DNA from: Lachnospiraceae bacterium
GTDB lineage: Bacteria > Bacillota > Clostridia > Lachnospirales > Lachnospiraceae
Assembly: GCA_015057835.1 (NCBI GenBank)
Contig: SVDL01000003.1
Span: 1 to 64,000, forward strand
Direction: 5' to 3'
Length of the DNA stretch: 64,000 bases
Part shown: piece after piece, positions 42,691 to 51,835 of the stretch
How the letters are laid out: each line of letters starts with the position of its first letter
Numbering within the stretch: the stretch's first letter is position 1
Notes under the pieces: generated by a model
Seen by the model: only the letters and a program-made list of their open reading frames with translations
Database searches by the model: none
Told to the model about the DNA's origin: nothing
Translations under genes and position numbers: made by a program

Positions 42691-43122
42691 TCAGAACGAG
42701 TGGGAACAATACAGAAACAGCAGCGTTCCGGGCAGCAGGAAGGGAAGAAACGGAAAGGCGGTGCGGGCTTTCCCGCGGCCGCCGGCGAGAAGCCAGACGG
42801 AGTAGAGGAACGACAGGGAGAGTCCGGCGAGCAGAGAGAAAAGCACCTCATAGAAGGAGAGGCACAGCCCCATAAGAAGCAGAACGATCCCGTCGCCGCT
42901 TCCGATCCCGCCCCGGGTGACGCGGCTTAAGAGAAGGATCGCGATTCCGGGGAGAAGGGCCGTGAAGAGGGACAGCAGGTCCCCGTGAGGGCGAAACCAT
43001 GCCAGGGCGAGGGCGGGAATGGCAAATAAGACAGCCCAGACGACGGAAATGGAAGAGCGGAACAGATCCTGCAGAGCAAAAAATGCAAGCATGAGAAGAG
43101 CGAGGATCACTTCAGGCCGCAT
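42691..43122 (-). CDS. A24-type prepilin peptidase (first copy)
   Basis: MRPEVILALLMLAFFALQDLFRSS...RGGIGSGDGIVLLLMGL (GXGD motif). Confidence 0.75.
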   Translation of the reverse strand: MRPEVILALLMLAFFALQDLFRSSISVVWAVLFAIPALALAWFRPHGDLLSLFTALLPGIAILLLSRVTRGGIGSGDGIVLLLMGLCLSFYEVLFSLLAGLSLSFLYSVWLLAGGRGKARTAFPFLPFLLPGTLLFLYCSHSF

Positions 43123-43891
43123 GATCCCTCTCCGCGCAGCGGCTGCACAGGGGCAGGCCGCCGGTATCTTCGGAAGTGACGATGTGTACATGCCTGGAGA
43201 GTCCGGCGTAGTCCGGGGAGGGATAATAGCAGTCCCCTTTTGCCGATACATAGACTGTCCCGGTGTATCCCGCCGGAAAGCCCTCACACTTTTTATAGCG
43301 CTTTCCGTAAGCGTTCCGCAGGGAACCTACGGAAGCCGTATCCGTCTTTATTATGGTCAGATCGAGGTGGGAGCAGTCCTCGTGGGTGTGATAGACGGAT
43401 TCATAATCGGACACGTAGACTGTCTCCGGGGAGCCGCTTTCCCCCTCTCCGCTCTGAAAGTCCGATGAGACGAAGCCTGTCCAGGCGCGGACTCTTGCCC
43501 GGGCTTCCGCCCGGACGGCGAGGGTGGGGAGGGCGGAAAAGTGTATTGCCGGCTTAACGGACGAGATCAGATCGATCCATTCGGACCCTTCCGTATCGGC
43601 GGCACCGGCGTAGGAAGCCAGCTTTCTCGCCCGGTTGGAAAGCTTCATGTTTTCCGCCGGGAGAGAGCCGACGAGATCGACGGCGGAGAGCATGACCAGT
43701 ACTGCCATCAAAAAAAGAGGGAGAACAAGCGCACACTCGACAGTGAGAGAGGAGGGGCAGCGGAATGCCTTCCCGCGGATAATAATATTTCTCTTCGGGG
43801 GATAAAGAGAAGGGGAATCATGAGGCACTGATCGAAAAGAACAAATTTTTAAAAAGGTAAGGGTCAACGGGTTTCGTCCGCGGGAAAGCAT
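43112..43891 (-). CDS. TadE-like pilus protein with C-terminal His/Cys module (start uncertain)
   Basis: SLTVECALVLPLFLMAVLVMLSAVD; VYHTHEDCSHLDLTI...PLCSRCAERD. Confidence 0.7.
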   Translation of the reverse strand: MLSRGRNPLTLTFLKICSFRSVPHDSPSLYPPKRNIIIRGKAFRCPSSLTVECALVLPLFLMAVLVMLSAVDLVGSLPAENMKLSNRARKLASYAGAADTEGSEWIDLISSVKPAIHFSALPTLAVRAEARARVRAWTGFVSSDFQSGEGESGSPETVYVSDYESVYHTHEDCSHLDLTIIKTDTASVGSLRNAYGKRYKKCEGFPAGYTGTVYVSAKGDCYYPSPDYAGLSRHVHIVTSEDTGGLPLCSRCAERDHAA

Positions 43892-43895
43892 GCCG

Positions 43896-45392
43896 TTACA
43901 CCTCCTCTCTGTAGGAATATTGCTGTTTTGTGGTGAGTACGTATATATTTTCCGCCCGTACCGAAAACTCCGCTTCCGCGGTATCGATGCACAGATCGAT
44001 CCGGAAAGACGGGCGCCCGCAGATATTGCGGATCGTAGATTCGATCAGGTCGAGGAGTCTTTTCTGCAGAAGATCCTGTTTTTTGGAGAGAAGCAGGATC
44101 CGGAGATACCCTCTGTAATCGATCCCTCCCGGCTGGTCTTTGACAAAAGAACTGTCTTTTGCAAGCAGTCTCGGGATGTTGGCGACCGAAACCTGCCAGG
44201 AAGAAGCGTCTTTGACGAGGGCGGTCCTCTTTCCGGCGAGGAGAGCCCTGAGATCGACAATGCTCTCGCACCACGCCCAGGCCGCGATCAGCAGTGCCTC
44301 CACAGCCGGCTGGAATTCCGGGACAGCCAGTGCGGACGCGATCATGAGCGCAGCTTCCGAGGCCTGCGCCTTCAGGGAGGCATCCGCAAGGATCGCCGCC
44401 GCGTTGACACCGGTCCGCAGAACAAGAAGGGAACGGACAACAGCCGTCAGATTGGCCTGATCGGAGGATTTTCCGGAGAGGAGATATTCGGCGCCGTATG
44501 AGAGCGCGCCGTCCTGCCCGGCAGTAAAGCAGCCGCAGTGCTGCAGGGCGTATTCGTCAAATAAGAGCCGGTCCGTGCCGGAAATGGCGGGCGGAAGGGA
44601 AATGATGCCGAGACTCGGCGCCGGTGTTCTTCCGGACGGAAGGGCGGAGAGGTCCAGCGTCCGCTCCGAGACCTGCGCGCCGGAGGGCAGGACCAGAGAG
44701 AGCAGGGAATGTTTCTGAAAACCGGAGACCGTTTCGATGGGATTTTCAAAATCTTCCGGGACGGATCCGGCGGGATTTTGGGAGCCCGGGGGAGCACTGC
44801 CGCTTTCCGGGGATCCCGTTTCGGTGTTTCGGACAGCTGCCTCATTTTTGATCTTTGACATTTCCGAATGGAGATCGGAAGAAAGAACGCTGCCGCCGAT
44901 ATTGCCGGAGAGCTCCTGACCGGACGGGGAGCCCGGCTGTTCCAGAAGGAGCTGCACGCCCTGTATGCCGAGAGTATGCTTCATGAATTCTACTGCCTGC
45001 GCTGCCAGGACCCTGCCGTTCTGTTCCGATGCGGAAGTGTATCCGGTCAGTTCGCACGATTCCAGTTCCAGGGTGAGAGGCGTCGTGCCGGACGCGAAAG
45101 GACGCCCTTTGCCGGGATGGAGAACAGGATCCGCCGAATCCTTCAGAAAGCGGATGTGTGCGGAAAAAGCCGGGCTTCCGGTATCCAGGCCCCCGTCGAG
45201 AAAAAACAGGTGATATCGTTCAAACAGATCGCGGTCATACTCTGAGAACAGAGAGAAGACAGCCTCATCGGCAGCCAGGGCGCTGACGGCGCGGCAGGCC
45301 GCGATCCGGACGGAAAAGAGAGAGGCGAGGAGCAGGGAAAGAAGGGGGATCAGGGTCAGGGACAGAAAAACGGTAATACTTCCTTTTCGCAT
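43896..45392 (-). CDS. DUF5702-like Tad-locus protein
   Basis: MRKGSITVFLSLTLIPLLSLLLASLFSVRIAACRAVSALAADEAVFSLFSEYDRDLFERYHLFFLDGG. Confidence 0.75.
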   Translation of the reverse strand: MRKGSITVFLSLTLIPLLSLLLASLFSVRIAACRAVSALAADEAVFSLFSEYDRDLFERYHLFFLDGGLDTGSPAFSAHIRFLKDSADPVLHPGKGRPFASGTTPLTLELESCELTGYTSASEQNGRVLAAQAVEFMKHTLGIQGVQLLLEQPGSPSGQELSGNIGGSVLSSDLHSEMSKIKNEAAVRNTETGSPESGSAPPGSQNPAGSVPEDFENPIETVSGFQKHSLLSLVLPSGAQVSERTLDLSALPSGRTPAPSLGIISLPPAISGTDRLLFDEYALQHCGCFTAGQDGALSYGAEYLLSGKSSDQANLTAVVRSLLVLRTGVNAAAILADASLKAQASEAALMIASALAVPEFQPAVEALLIAAWAWCESIVDLRALLAGKRTALVKDASSWQVSVANIPRLLAKDSSFVKDQPGGIDYRGYLRILLLSKKQDLLQKRLLDLIESTIRNICGRPSFRIDLCIDTAEAEFSVRAENIYVLTTKQQYSYREEV

Positions 45393-45424
45393 AAGGACGT
45401 GCCTCCGTGGTGATGCTGCCGGGA

Positions 45425-45592
45425 TCAGACCTGGTTGGCCTGTTTTACGGCTTTAGAGAGAATGGAATTGACAAGACCGGTCAGCTCTTTTTTGAAAATG
45501 AGGACCAGCGCGATGAGAACGAGCAGGATGAGGATCACCTCCACTGTGGTAATGCCGTCTTCCTCCGTTATAAAACGGGTCAGATCATTCAT
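45425..45592 (-). CDS. Flp-type IVb pilin, 55 aa (below the ORF-track size cutoff)
   Basis: Reverse-strand reading: MNDLTRFITEEDGITTVEVILILLVLIALVLIFKKELTGLVNSILSKAVKQANQV; ggaggtg RBS. Confidence 0.85.
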   Translation of the reverse strand: MNDLTRFITEEDGITTVEVILILLVLIALVLIFKKELTGLVNSILSKAVKQANQV

Positions 45593-45606
45593 GGAAACAC
45601 CTCCTT

Positions 45607-46821
45607 TCAGTACAATGTCATAAAGGCGGGAACGATCATGATCACGAGAACGATCCCGAGCATGATCATCATGGGGAAGAGGAGCTTCAGGCTGGCCTGT
45701 TCTCCGTTTATGCGGGCGCGCTTTCTACGCTCCTCCCACGCGTTCCCGGCCTCCTTATCGAGAACCTCGAGGAGAGTCCGGCTTCCCTTGGTGAGGTTCT
45801 GGGCAAGCAATGCGGAAAGCGTCCTGTAAGACGGCAGCGCGGTGCGGCGGGCGAGTCCGCGGTACGCCTCGATTTCCGTGACGCCCCGGTTCATATCCCG
45901 GTACATGGTGACAAATTCTTCGTAGCCGGGGCGGATTTTTGCGCTGCTTTCCAGGGTCTTTCCGTAGTCGAGCGCGATTTTTCCGATCGCGGACCGGGCG
46001 CTGAGGCCTGCGTGCAGAAGCAGGACCAGCTTTCCTGTGACAGACGGGTAGTCCAGCATCATAGCTTCTTCTTTCTTCTTCTGCGCTTCCGTTTCTCTGC
46101 TTTTTGCAGCAAATACCGATAATACGGCGCAGGCTGTACAGAGCAGCAGGATCAGAACCGGTGTTCCGGAGAAGGGGCGGGACCAGCGGACAGCTTTCCC
46201 TTCCACCGTATCCGGAAGAAACACTCTGTCTTCCGTGCGGTCCTCGGAACGGCGGACTGCATCCAGGACTTCTTTCTCAAAGCGTTTTTCACCGGTGAAC
46301 TGTTCCGGGTAAACGCTGAGAGAATAGACCGCTGTGCGGATGCGTCCCTGCACGGAGAGTTCGGCAGTCAGCGTGACAGGAGCTCCTGTTTCCGGAATCT
46401 GTTCTCCGAGCGAGCCGTCCCATCGGAGAAGATCCGGCCTGTCGGAAGTCCAGACGATGCCGACAAGCCCGTTTTCCAGAGTCTCCGGGAGCGGCAGAGG
46501 AGCAGTGATCCGGTCCGGATCCCGTTCCGAGAAAAGGAAGCTGTTCAGGTCCTCCTCCGCAGCGGCAAGAAGGGCGTCCGCTTCTTCCTCCGAAAGAAGG
46601 CGGGGCGCGACCGGAATAAGAAGGGTGTGAGAAGAACTGTCCGTTTTGGCGCGCGCTTCCGCCTCGAAGGGCTCTCCTCCGGCCTCTTCCCGGAGAATAT
46701 AGCCTTCCCGGAGCGTATCCGAGCGGTATTCCCGGAACGCTGTGAGGAACGTGAGCAGAACTCCGGCCGCGAACAGGAGAAGTGCCTTTCGGACAGATCG
46801 GTTCATCAGGTACTTTTTCAT
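45607..46821 (-). CDS. Type II secretion system F family protein (TadC-like)
   Basis: MMLDYPSVTGKLVLLLHAGLSARSAIGKIA...LKLLFPMMIMLGIVLVIMIVPAFMTLY. Confidence 0.78.
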   Translation of the reverse strand: MKKYLMNRSVRKALLLFAAGVLLTFLTAFREYRSDTLREGYILREEAGGEPFEAEARAKTDSSSHTLLIPVAPRLLSEEEADALLAAAEEDLNSFLFSERDPDRITAPLPLPETLENGLVGIVWTSDRPDLLRWDGSLGEQIPETGAPVTLTAELSVQGRIRTAVYSLSVYPEQFTGEKRFEKEVLDAVRRSEDRTEDRVFLPDTVEGKAVRWSRPFSGTPVLILLLCTACAVLSVFAAKSRETEAQKKKEEAMMLDYPSVTGKLVLLLHAGLSARSAIGKIALDYGKTLESSAKIRPGYEEFVTMYRDMNRGVTEIEAYRGLARRTALPSYRTLSALLAQNLTKGSRTLLEVLDKEAGNAWEERRKRARINGEQASLKLLFPMMIMLGIVLVIMIVPAFMTLY

Positions 46822-46907
46822 TTAGAAGGTCCACTCACTTTCTTGGATTGAGATGCTTTCCTGATCGATGGGCTTCTGCGGTCAATGCGTTTTGATAGCC
46901 GACATAT

Positions 46908-47651
46908 TTACAGTTCAATCCGCAGGATACGCTCCCCGAGAAGAACCGCCCCGGCGTATGCCCCGAGGCAGAGCGTCATGACGAGGATCCCCGGTAGCGT
47001 CCCGTACAAGGTGTCCAGGTAGCCGGGAGAACACAGGCGCATGTAGAGAATGATCGCGCAGGGCATAACGGACATGACCCGGTTCTCCGCCTTCTTCGCG
47101 GCAACAGCGCTCTCGATCTCGCGCTGCGTATCAATAGCATCCGTGAGTCTTTTCGCCGCGGATTCCATAAGATCCGCCATGTTTCCGCCGGAGCGGCGGG
47201 CTGCGGCAAATACCGAAGCGAGATCTTCCATTTCCTCGACGCCGGAGCGGCGGGCAAGATCGGACAGGAGCGCTTCCGGCGCTTCGCCGAGCCGGAGGTG
47301 TCTTACGAGAATGTCCCATTCCGCGCTCAGAGGATGGCGTTCCCAGAGAGAATCCCGGACCGACCGGCCGGCTTCCGCAAATGCAGTCTCCGCGGACCGC
47401 CCCGCCCGGAAAGAAAACAGAAGAGCGCTGAGCAGCTCCCGGAGCCCGTCCCGCAGAAGGGCTTTTCTCTCCCGGATCCGCTGTTGTTTCTTATAGCGGA
47501 AAAGAAACGGTATAAAGGCAAGAAGAGGGACGACGGCAGCCGGGCAGTCATAGAACAGAAAGGCAGCCAATACTGCGGCCAGCAGCCCTTCCCCAAGACA
47601 CAGGAGTTTCTCCCGGGGCGTGAATTGATAAGTCGTATAATCAGTTTTCAT
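46908..47651 (-). CDS. Type II secretion system F family protein (TadB-like)
   Basis: ARRSGVEEMEDLASVFAAARRSGGNMADLMESAAKRLTDAIDTQREIESAVAAKKAENRVMSVMP. Confidence 0.82.
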   Translation of the reverse strand: MKTDYTTYQFTPREKLLCLGEGLLAAVLAAFLFYDCPAAVVPLLAFIPFLFRYKKQQRIRERKALLRDGLRELLSALLFSFRAGRSAETAFAEAGRSVRDSLWERHPLSAEWDILVRHLRLGEAPEALLSDLARRSGVEEMEDLASVFAAARRSGGNMADLMESAAKRLTDAIDTQREIESAVAAKKAENRVMSVMPCAIILYMRLCSPGYLDTLYGTLPGILVMTLCLGAYAGAVLLGERILRIEL

Positions 47652-48909
47652 TGCTGTTTGCTCCGGAGGTCTGCTTTTTGCCTGCTGCCGCACCGTTCTT
47701 TGACCCGGAAGGCCGGATCCCGGCCCTTCGCAGTTTTTCCGTTCTAAGGAGCTCTCCGCACCGCACCAGGCGGTCCCGCTCATAATCCCATCGAAAGATG
47801 GGGTGCAGGGGCATTTTTTCCTCTTCGCGGTTCATCTCGGAGATTTCGAGGACGTGCCGCGTGTGATCCGGGAGCCGTCCCAGGTGGACGATGAGGTCGA
47901 CACCGGAGACGATCTGCCGGCGGATCGCGGGAAGCGGGAGAGGAAATCCTGTCAGGACCATCGTCTCGAGGCGGGACAGCGCGTCAGAGGCGGAATTGGC
48001 GTGAAGTGTGGACATGGAACCGTCGTGCCCCGTATTCATGGCCTGGAGCATGTCGACAGCCTCCGCGCCGCGGACCTCTCCGACGATGATCCGGTCCGGC
48101 CGCATGCGCAGAGCGCTCCGGATGAGATCGCGGATCGTCACTTCGGTGTCACCCGTCATGTTGGCATTTTTGGCCTCCAGCCTCACAAGATTGGCGATGC
48201 CCTGGATCTGCAGCTCAGCGTTGTCTTCGATGGTGATGATCCTTTCGGAGGAGGGAATAAAACGGGAGAGGGCGTTGAGAAAAGTCGTCTTTCCCGCCGA
48301 AGTGCCGCCGGAGATCAGGATCGAGTAGCCGGCCGCGACCGCATTTTTAAGAAAATGAGCGGCCTCCTCCGTCAGAGAATTCAGCCGGATCAGCTGCCGG
48401 ACGGTGATGGGGACGTCCGGGAAGCGCCGGATCGTGAGGATCGGCCCGTTCAGGGCTGCCGGCGCTATGACGGCGTTCACGCGGCTTCCGTCCGGAAGAC
48501 GGGCATCCACGATGGGACTGCTCTCATTGATGACGCGGTTGCAGCGGCCGGCGATCTGCCGGATGACGTCCTCGAGCTTTTCGGGTCCGGAAAATGTCTT
48601 CTCCCATCGCTGCAGAACGCCGCCCCGTTCAAAGAAGATATTGTCGGGACCGTTGACCATGATCTCCGTTACAGAGGGGTCATCGAGCAGTTCCTGCAGG
48701 ATGTCCAGCCTGCGGATCGATTTGAAGAGCTGCTGTTCCAGGGTTTTTCTGGCCGATACCGAAAGAGGGGGCAGCGTGCGGTCTACCGAGAGGAGCTTCC
48801 GTATCGCGGTTCTCACGGACTCGTCATCGGGGTCTCCCAGGGCGGCGAGTTCTTCGATCAGGCGGGTCCGGAGCTGTCCGAAGATCCCGGGGTCGGAACG
48901 GTATCTCAC
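47641..48909 (-). CDS. CpaF/TadA-family secretion ATPase
   Basis: DDPSVTEIMVNGPDNIFFERGG, ILISGGTSAGKTTFLNALSRFIPSSERIITIEDNAELQI, MRPDRIIVGEVRGAEAVDMLQAMNTGHDGSMSTLHANS. Confidence 0.95.
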   Translation of the reverse strand: MRYRSDPGIFGQLRTRLIEELAALGDPDDESVRTAIRKLLSVDRTLPPLSVSARKTLEQQLFKSIRRLDILQELLDDPSVTEIMVNGPDNIFFERGGVLQRWEKTFSGPEKLEDVIRQIAGRCNRVINESSPIVDARLPDGSRVNAVIAPAALNGPILTIRRFPDVPITVRQLIRLNSLTEEAAHFLKNAVAAGYSILISGGTSAGKTTFLNALSRFIPSSERIITIEDNAELQIQGIANLVRLEAKNANMTGDTEVTIRDLIRSALRMRPDRIIVGEVRGAEAVDMLQAMNTGHDGSMSTLHANSASDALSRLETMVLTGFPLPLPAIRRQIVSGVDLIVHLGRLPDHTRHVLEISEMNREEEKMPLHPIFRWDYERDRLVRCGELLRTEKLRRAGIRPSGSKNGAAAGKKQTSGANSNEN

Positions 48910-49904
48910 AGGCGGTCCTTTCGGATGATCTTCATCGCGTAGGAGGAGACGGGAAGGGACAGCAGCCGGTCCGGCAGGTCCTCCGCCGCCGGAATTTCAG
49001 CAGAGAGAGGGAGCCGCACCTGTGTGATGCAGTCGAGAATATCATCCTGGCGGCTGGATGTGAGGCTGTCGACGAACTCCGACAGTTTTCCCGAGGAGAC
49101 GGGATCGGGGAGCGTCGGCATATAGAAATGCGCGCACATCCGCACGAGAGGGACCGGATCATAGATGAAAAGACCGGCGTCAAAAACGATCGTCTCAAAA
49201 CGGCACCGGCAGAAGCATTTAAAAAGAGAAGACAGGTCTTCGGTGGTGAGATCGAGAGCGTCCTGGATCAGGGCAAACGGGGAGAGGATCCGGAGAGGCC
49301 CGGCGGAGACCGTCAGCTCCCGGAGATCCCGGACGGAGCCGTCCGGAGAGGCTCCCAGATCGTACAGAAGATCCGTCAGAGAACCGGGCACTTTTCCGCG
49401 GAAAAGGCGGGAGAGACCGCTGCAGGGATCCGCGGTGACGAACAGAGTCGGCCGCGTGTCCGCAAGAAGCCTCGCGAGAGCCAGGGAAAACAGCGTATTG
49501 CCGCATCTTCTCACCGGGCTTCCGACGCCTATGATCTGCGAGCGGGAGGACGTCTGTTCCTCCATGAGAGCAAGTGCCGTCGCGTCGGCGTAAAGAAGGA
49601 TCTCCTGCAGAACGGCCGGAAAAGGCTGGTATTTCCGGATTCCCGGAAGACGTTCACACTCGGGATTCTTCCGGTCCTCTTTCAGAATGACGATCCGGTC
49701 CGAGGGCAGGGAGGACATTTCCGAAGTATAATCTTTTTCCGCGATGAGAGACAGCGCGGCGTGTTTTGATTTCAGAAAATCGGTGAGCCCCGAAGGGTCC
49801 GTGAAGGCGTGCACTTCATACGGAAATGCTTTCTCCCGGGAGAGCATTCTCGCGAAAGACTCCGTGTAGGAGCGCTCGGAATCCAATACAGTCATGATAC
49901 GCAA
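48906..49904 (-). CDS. CpaE/TadZ-like protein with degenerate Walker A
   Basis: Position in operon; IIGVGSPVRRCGNTLFSLALARLLA...TLFVTADPCSGLSRLFRGKVPGSLTDLLYDL. Confidence 0.65.
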   Translation of the reverse strand: MRIMTVLDSERSYTESFARMLSREKAFPYEVHAFTDPSGLTDFLKSKHAALSLIAEKDYTSEMSSLPSDRIVILKEDRKNPECERLPGIRKYQPFPAVLQEILLYADATALALMEEQTSSRSQIIGVGSPVRRCGNTLFSLALARLLADTRPTLFVTADPCSGLSRLFRGKVPGSLTDLLYDLGASPDGSVRDLRELTVSAGPLRILSPFALIQDALDLTTEDLSSLFKCFCRCRFETIVFDAGLFIYDPVPLVRMCAHFYMPTLPDPVSSGKLSEFVDSLTSSRQDDILDCITQVRLPLSAEIPAAEDLPDRLLSLPVSSYAMKIIRKDRL

Positions 49905-50443
49905 AACAGTTCACCTCCTGTGAGCAGAAGAACGGCGGCAAAGACGGGTACGGAGAAATGAATTTTATCGGAGAAACGGAACCGCTTTCCGCAGAGCAGG
50001 CATCGGAGGAGCAGGCGGAGAAGCGAGAACAGGGCGCCGGCCAGAAAGCTGAGGCACAGAAGTTTCCAGGAGGCGGAAGGCTGGAGAAAACTTCCGAGGC
50101 TCATGAGGAGCTTTATGTCCCCGGCTCCGAGGAGACGGAATTGAAAGAGGGGATAGAGGAGCAGCGGTACAGCCGCGCCCCCCGCCCAGGAGAGGGTTCC
50201 GGCGACGAAGGCCTGTCCCGAAGGGGCGAAAACAGAGAGGACGGATGAAACAGCCGGTACGGATCCCGCCGTGCCGGTGAGAATACCGCCGGGAAGCGCC
50301 GCGGCAAAAGGATAGAATGCCCGGAGGACCCAGGATGTGCCCAGAAGAGAAACGCAGACGATATTCGGGATCCTGTCCGTGGAAAGATCGGATAACGCTG
50401 AGACAGCCGCTCCGAAGAGCATGCAGTGAGATAGAACGGTCAT
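49892..50443 (-). CDS. A24-type prepilin peptidase (second copy)
   Basis: GAAVSALSDLSTDRIPNIVCV...FQFRLLGAGDIKLLMSLGSFL (GXGD). Confidence 0.82.
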   Translation of the reverse strand: MTVLSHCMLFGAAVSALSDLSTDRIPNIVCVSLLGTSWVLRAFYPFAAALPGGILTGTAGSVPAVSSVLSVFAPSGQAFVAGTLSWAGGAAVPLLLYPLFQFRLLGAGDIKLLMSLGSFLQPSASWKLLCLSFLAGALFSLLRLLLRCLLCGKRFRFSDKIHFSVPVFAAVLLLTGGELFCVS

Positions 50444-50642
50444 AGATACCTCGCAGAATGGAAAGAAGTGCCCCGCACCCTTTTTGGAATAAGATGAGAA
50501 TGGTTTTCCCCGGCGGAACCGCCCCGGGAAGAAGTAGTGCTATCATACGACAGAGACGGCCCCTCCGTCCAGTCGGAATGATATACGAATCTGCCGCAGG
50601 ATTTATTGGGGAAAATGTCAATCCATGTGTTACAATAAACAT

Positions 50643-51278
50643 ATGGATGCGTATAGACATAATTCGGAACTGGAAAATTTAAAATCGGTGACCGGGTTTC
50701 TGATCGCGGCCAATGTCCTCTGGTTTTTGTTCGTCACGGTCTTCGGCCCCACAGAATCTTCGGATGTTCTGATCCGCTGGGGCGCTCTTTATACTCCGTA
50801 TGTCGAGGAAGGGGCGTGGTGGAGGCTTTTGTCCTGCATGTTCCTGCACTCCGGCATACGGCATCTAATGAACAACATGATCACGCTGTTCGCCCTCGGC
50901 GCCATGCTTGAAAATGAAGCCGGCCCGGTGAAATATATGCTGATCTATTTCCTGGGAGGCATCGCAGGGAGTGCTGCGGAATATGCTCTGAGTCTCCGGA
51001 GAGGCGAGCCGGTCGTGGCAGTCGGGGCGTCCGGGGCGGTCTTTGCCGTCCTCGGCGGACTGATCTGGGTGCTGATCGCGAATAAGGGAAGGATCCCCGG
51101 GATGTCGATCCGCCGTCTCCTTATATACGCCGCCCTGTCCATCTATTTCGGATTTGCGTCCGGCGGCGTCGCGAACGGGGCGCATATCGGAGGCATGATC
51201 GCGGGATTTCTTATTTCCCTGCTTCTGTACAGAAAAAGAGACGTTGGAGGGGAGAATGCATTTACTGCTCAGAGCTGA
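50643..51278 (+). CDS. Rhomboid-family intramembrane serine protease
   Basis: WWRLLSCMFLHSGIRHLMNNMITLFALGAMLE; VGASGAVFAVLGG; NGAHIGGMIAGF. Confidence 0.92.
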   Translation: MDAYRHNSELENLKSVTGFLIAANVLWFLFVTVFGPTESSDVLIRWGALYTPYVEEGAWWRLLSCMFLHSGIRHLMNNMITLFALGAMLENEAGPVKYMLIYFLGGIAGSAAEYALSLRRGEPVVAVGASGAVFAVLGGLIWVLIANKGRIPGMSIRRLLIYAALSIYFGFASGGVANGAHIGGMIAGFLISLLLYRKRDVGGENAFTAQS

Positions 51279-51346
51279 TTTACATCGACTCTTCGGAGCA
51301 GAAATGGTATACTGTTCATGTAATCTAACAGTCTGGAGGTAACGCA

Positions 51347-51751
51347 ATGGGAGACTGCATTTTTTGTAAGATCGCAAACGGAGAGATTCCGGCCGCAACC
51401 CTGTATGAAGATGAGGATTTCCGGGTGATCCTGGATCTCGGCCCCGGCTCGAAGGGGCACTCGCTGGTGCTTCCGAAAGCGCATTACGCAAATATTTACG
51501 AGATGCCGGACGAACTGCTCGGCAAGGCAATGGCGGTGGCAAAAAAAGCCGCGGCGGGACTTGTGAAGGGACTCGAAGCGGACGGCCTGAATGTGATCCA
51601 GAACAACGGGCTCACGGCAGGGCAGACCGTATTTCATTTCCATATGCATCTGATTCCGAGATACGAGGGGAAAGAAGAGGTCATCGGCTGGACGCCGGGA
51701 ACGCTGACCGATGAGGATAAAGAAGAGATCCTCGCAAAAGTGAAGATCTGA
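51347..51751 (+). CDS. HIT-family protein
   Basis: CIFCKIANGEIPAATLYEDEDFRVILDLGP...GQTVFHFHMHLIPRY (HxHxH). Confidence 0.95.
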   Translation: MGDCIFCKIANGEIPAATLYEDEDFRVILDLGPGSKGHSLVLPKAHYANIYEMPDELLGKAMAVAKKAAAGLVKGLEADGLNVIQNNGLTAGQTVFHFHMHLIPRYEGKEEVIGWTPGTLTDEDKEEILAKVKI

Positions 51752-51780
51752 GAGAATTTATAAAAAGCCGGACAGTAAAA

Positions 51781-51808
51781 CAGACGGTCCGGAGATCCGA
51801 ACCGTCTG
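51781..51808. terminator. Bidirectional terminator-like hairpin between convergent HIT and murG genes
   Basis: CAGACGGTCCGGA-GA-TCCGAACCGTCTG. Confidence 0.55.
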
Positions 51809-51835
51809 GAAAATATCAATAATGAATACGTAAGA

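Noticed and set aside
45435-45623. Plus-strand 62-aa ORF
   Set aside because: The opposite strand encodes a much better Flp pilin with an RBS and the correct operon position.
47803-48942. 379-aa plus-strand ORF opposite cpaF
   Set aside because: Shadow frame of the CpaF ATPase gene.
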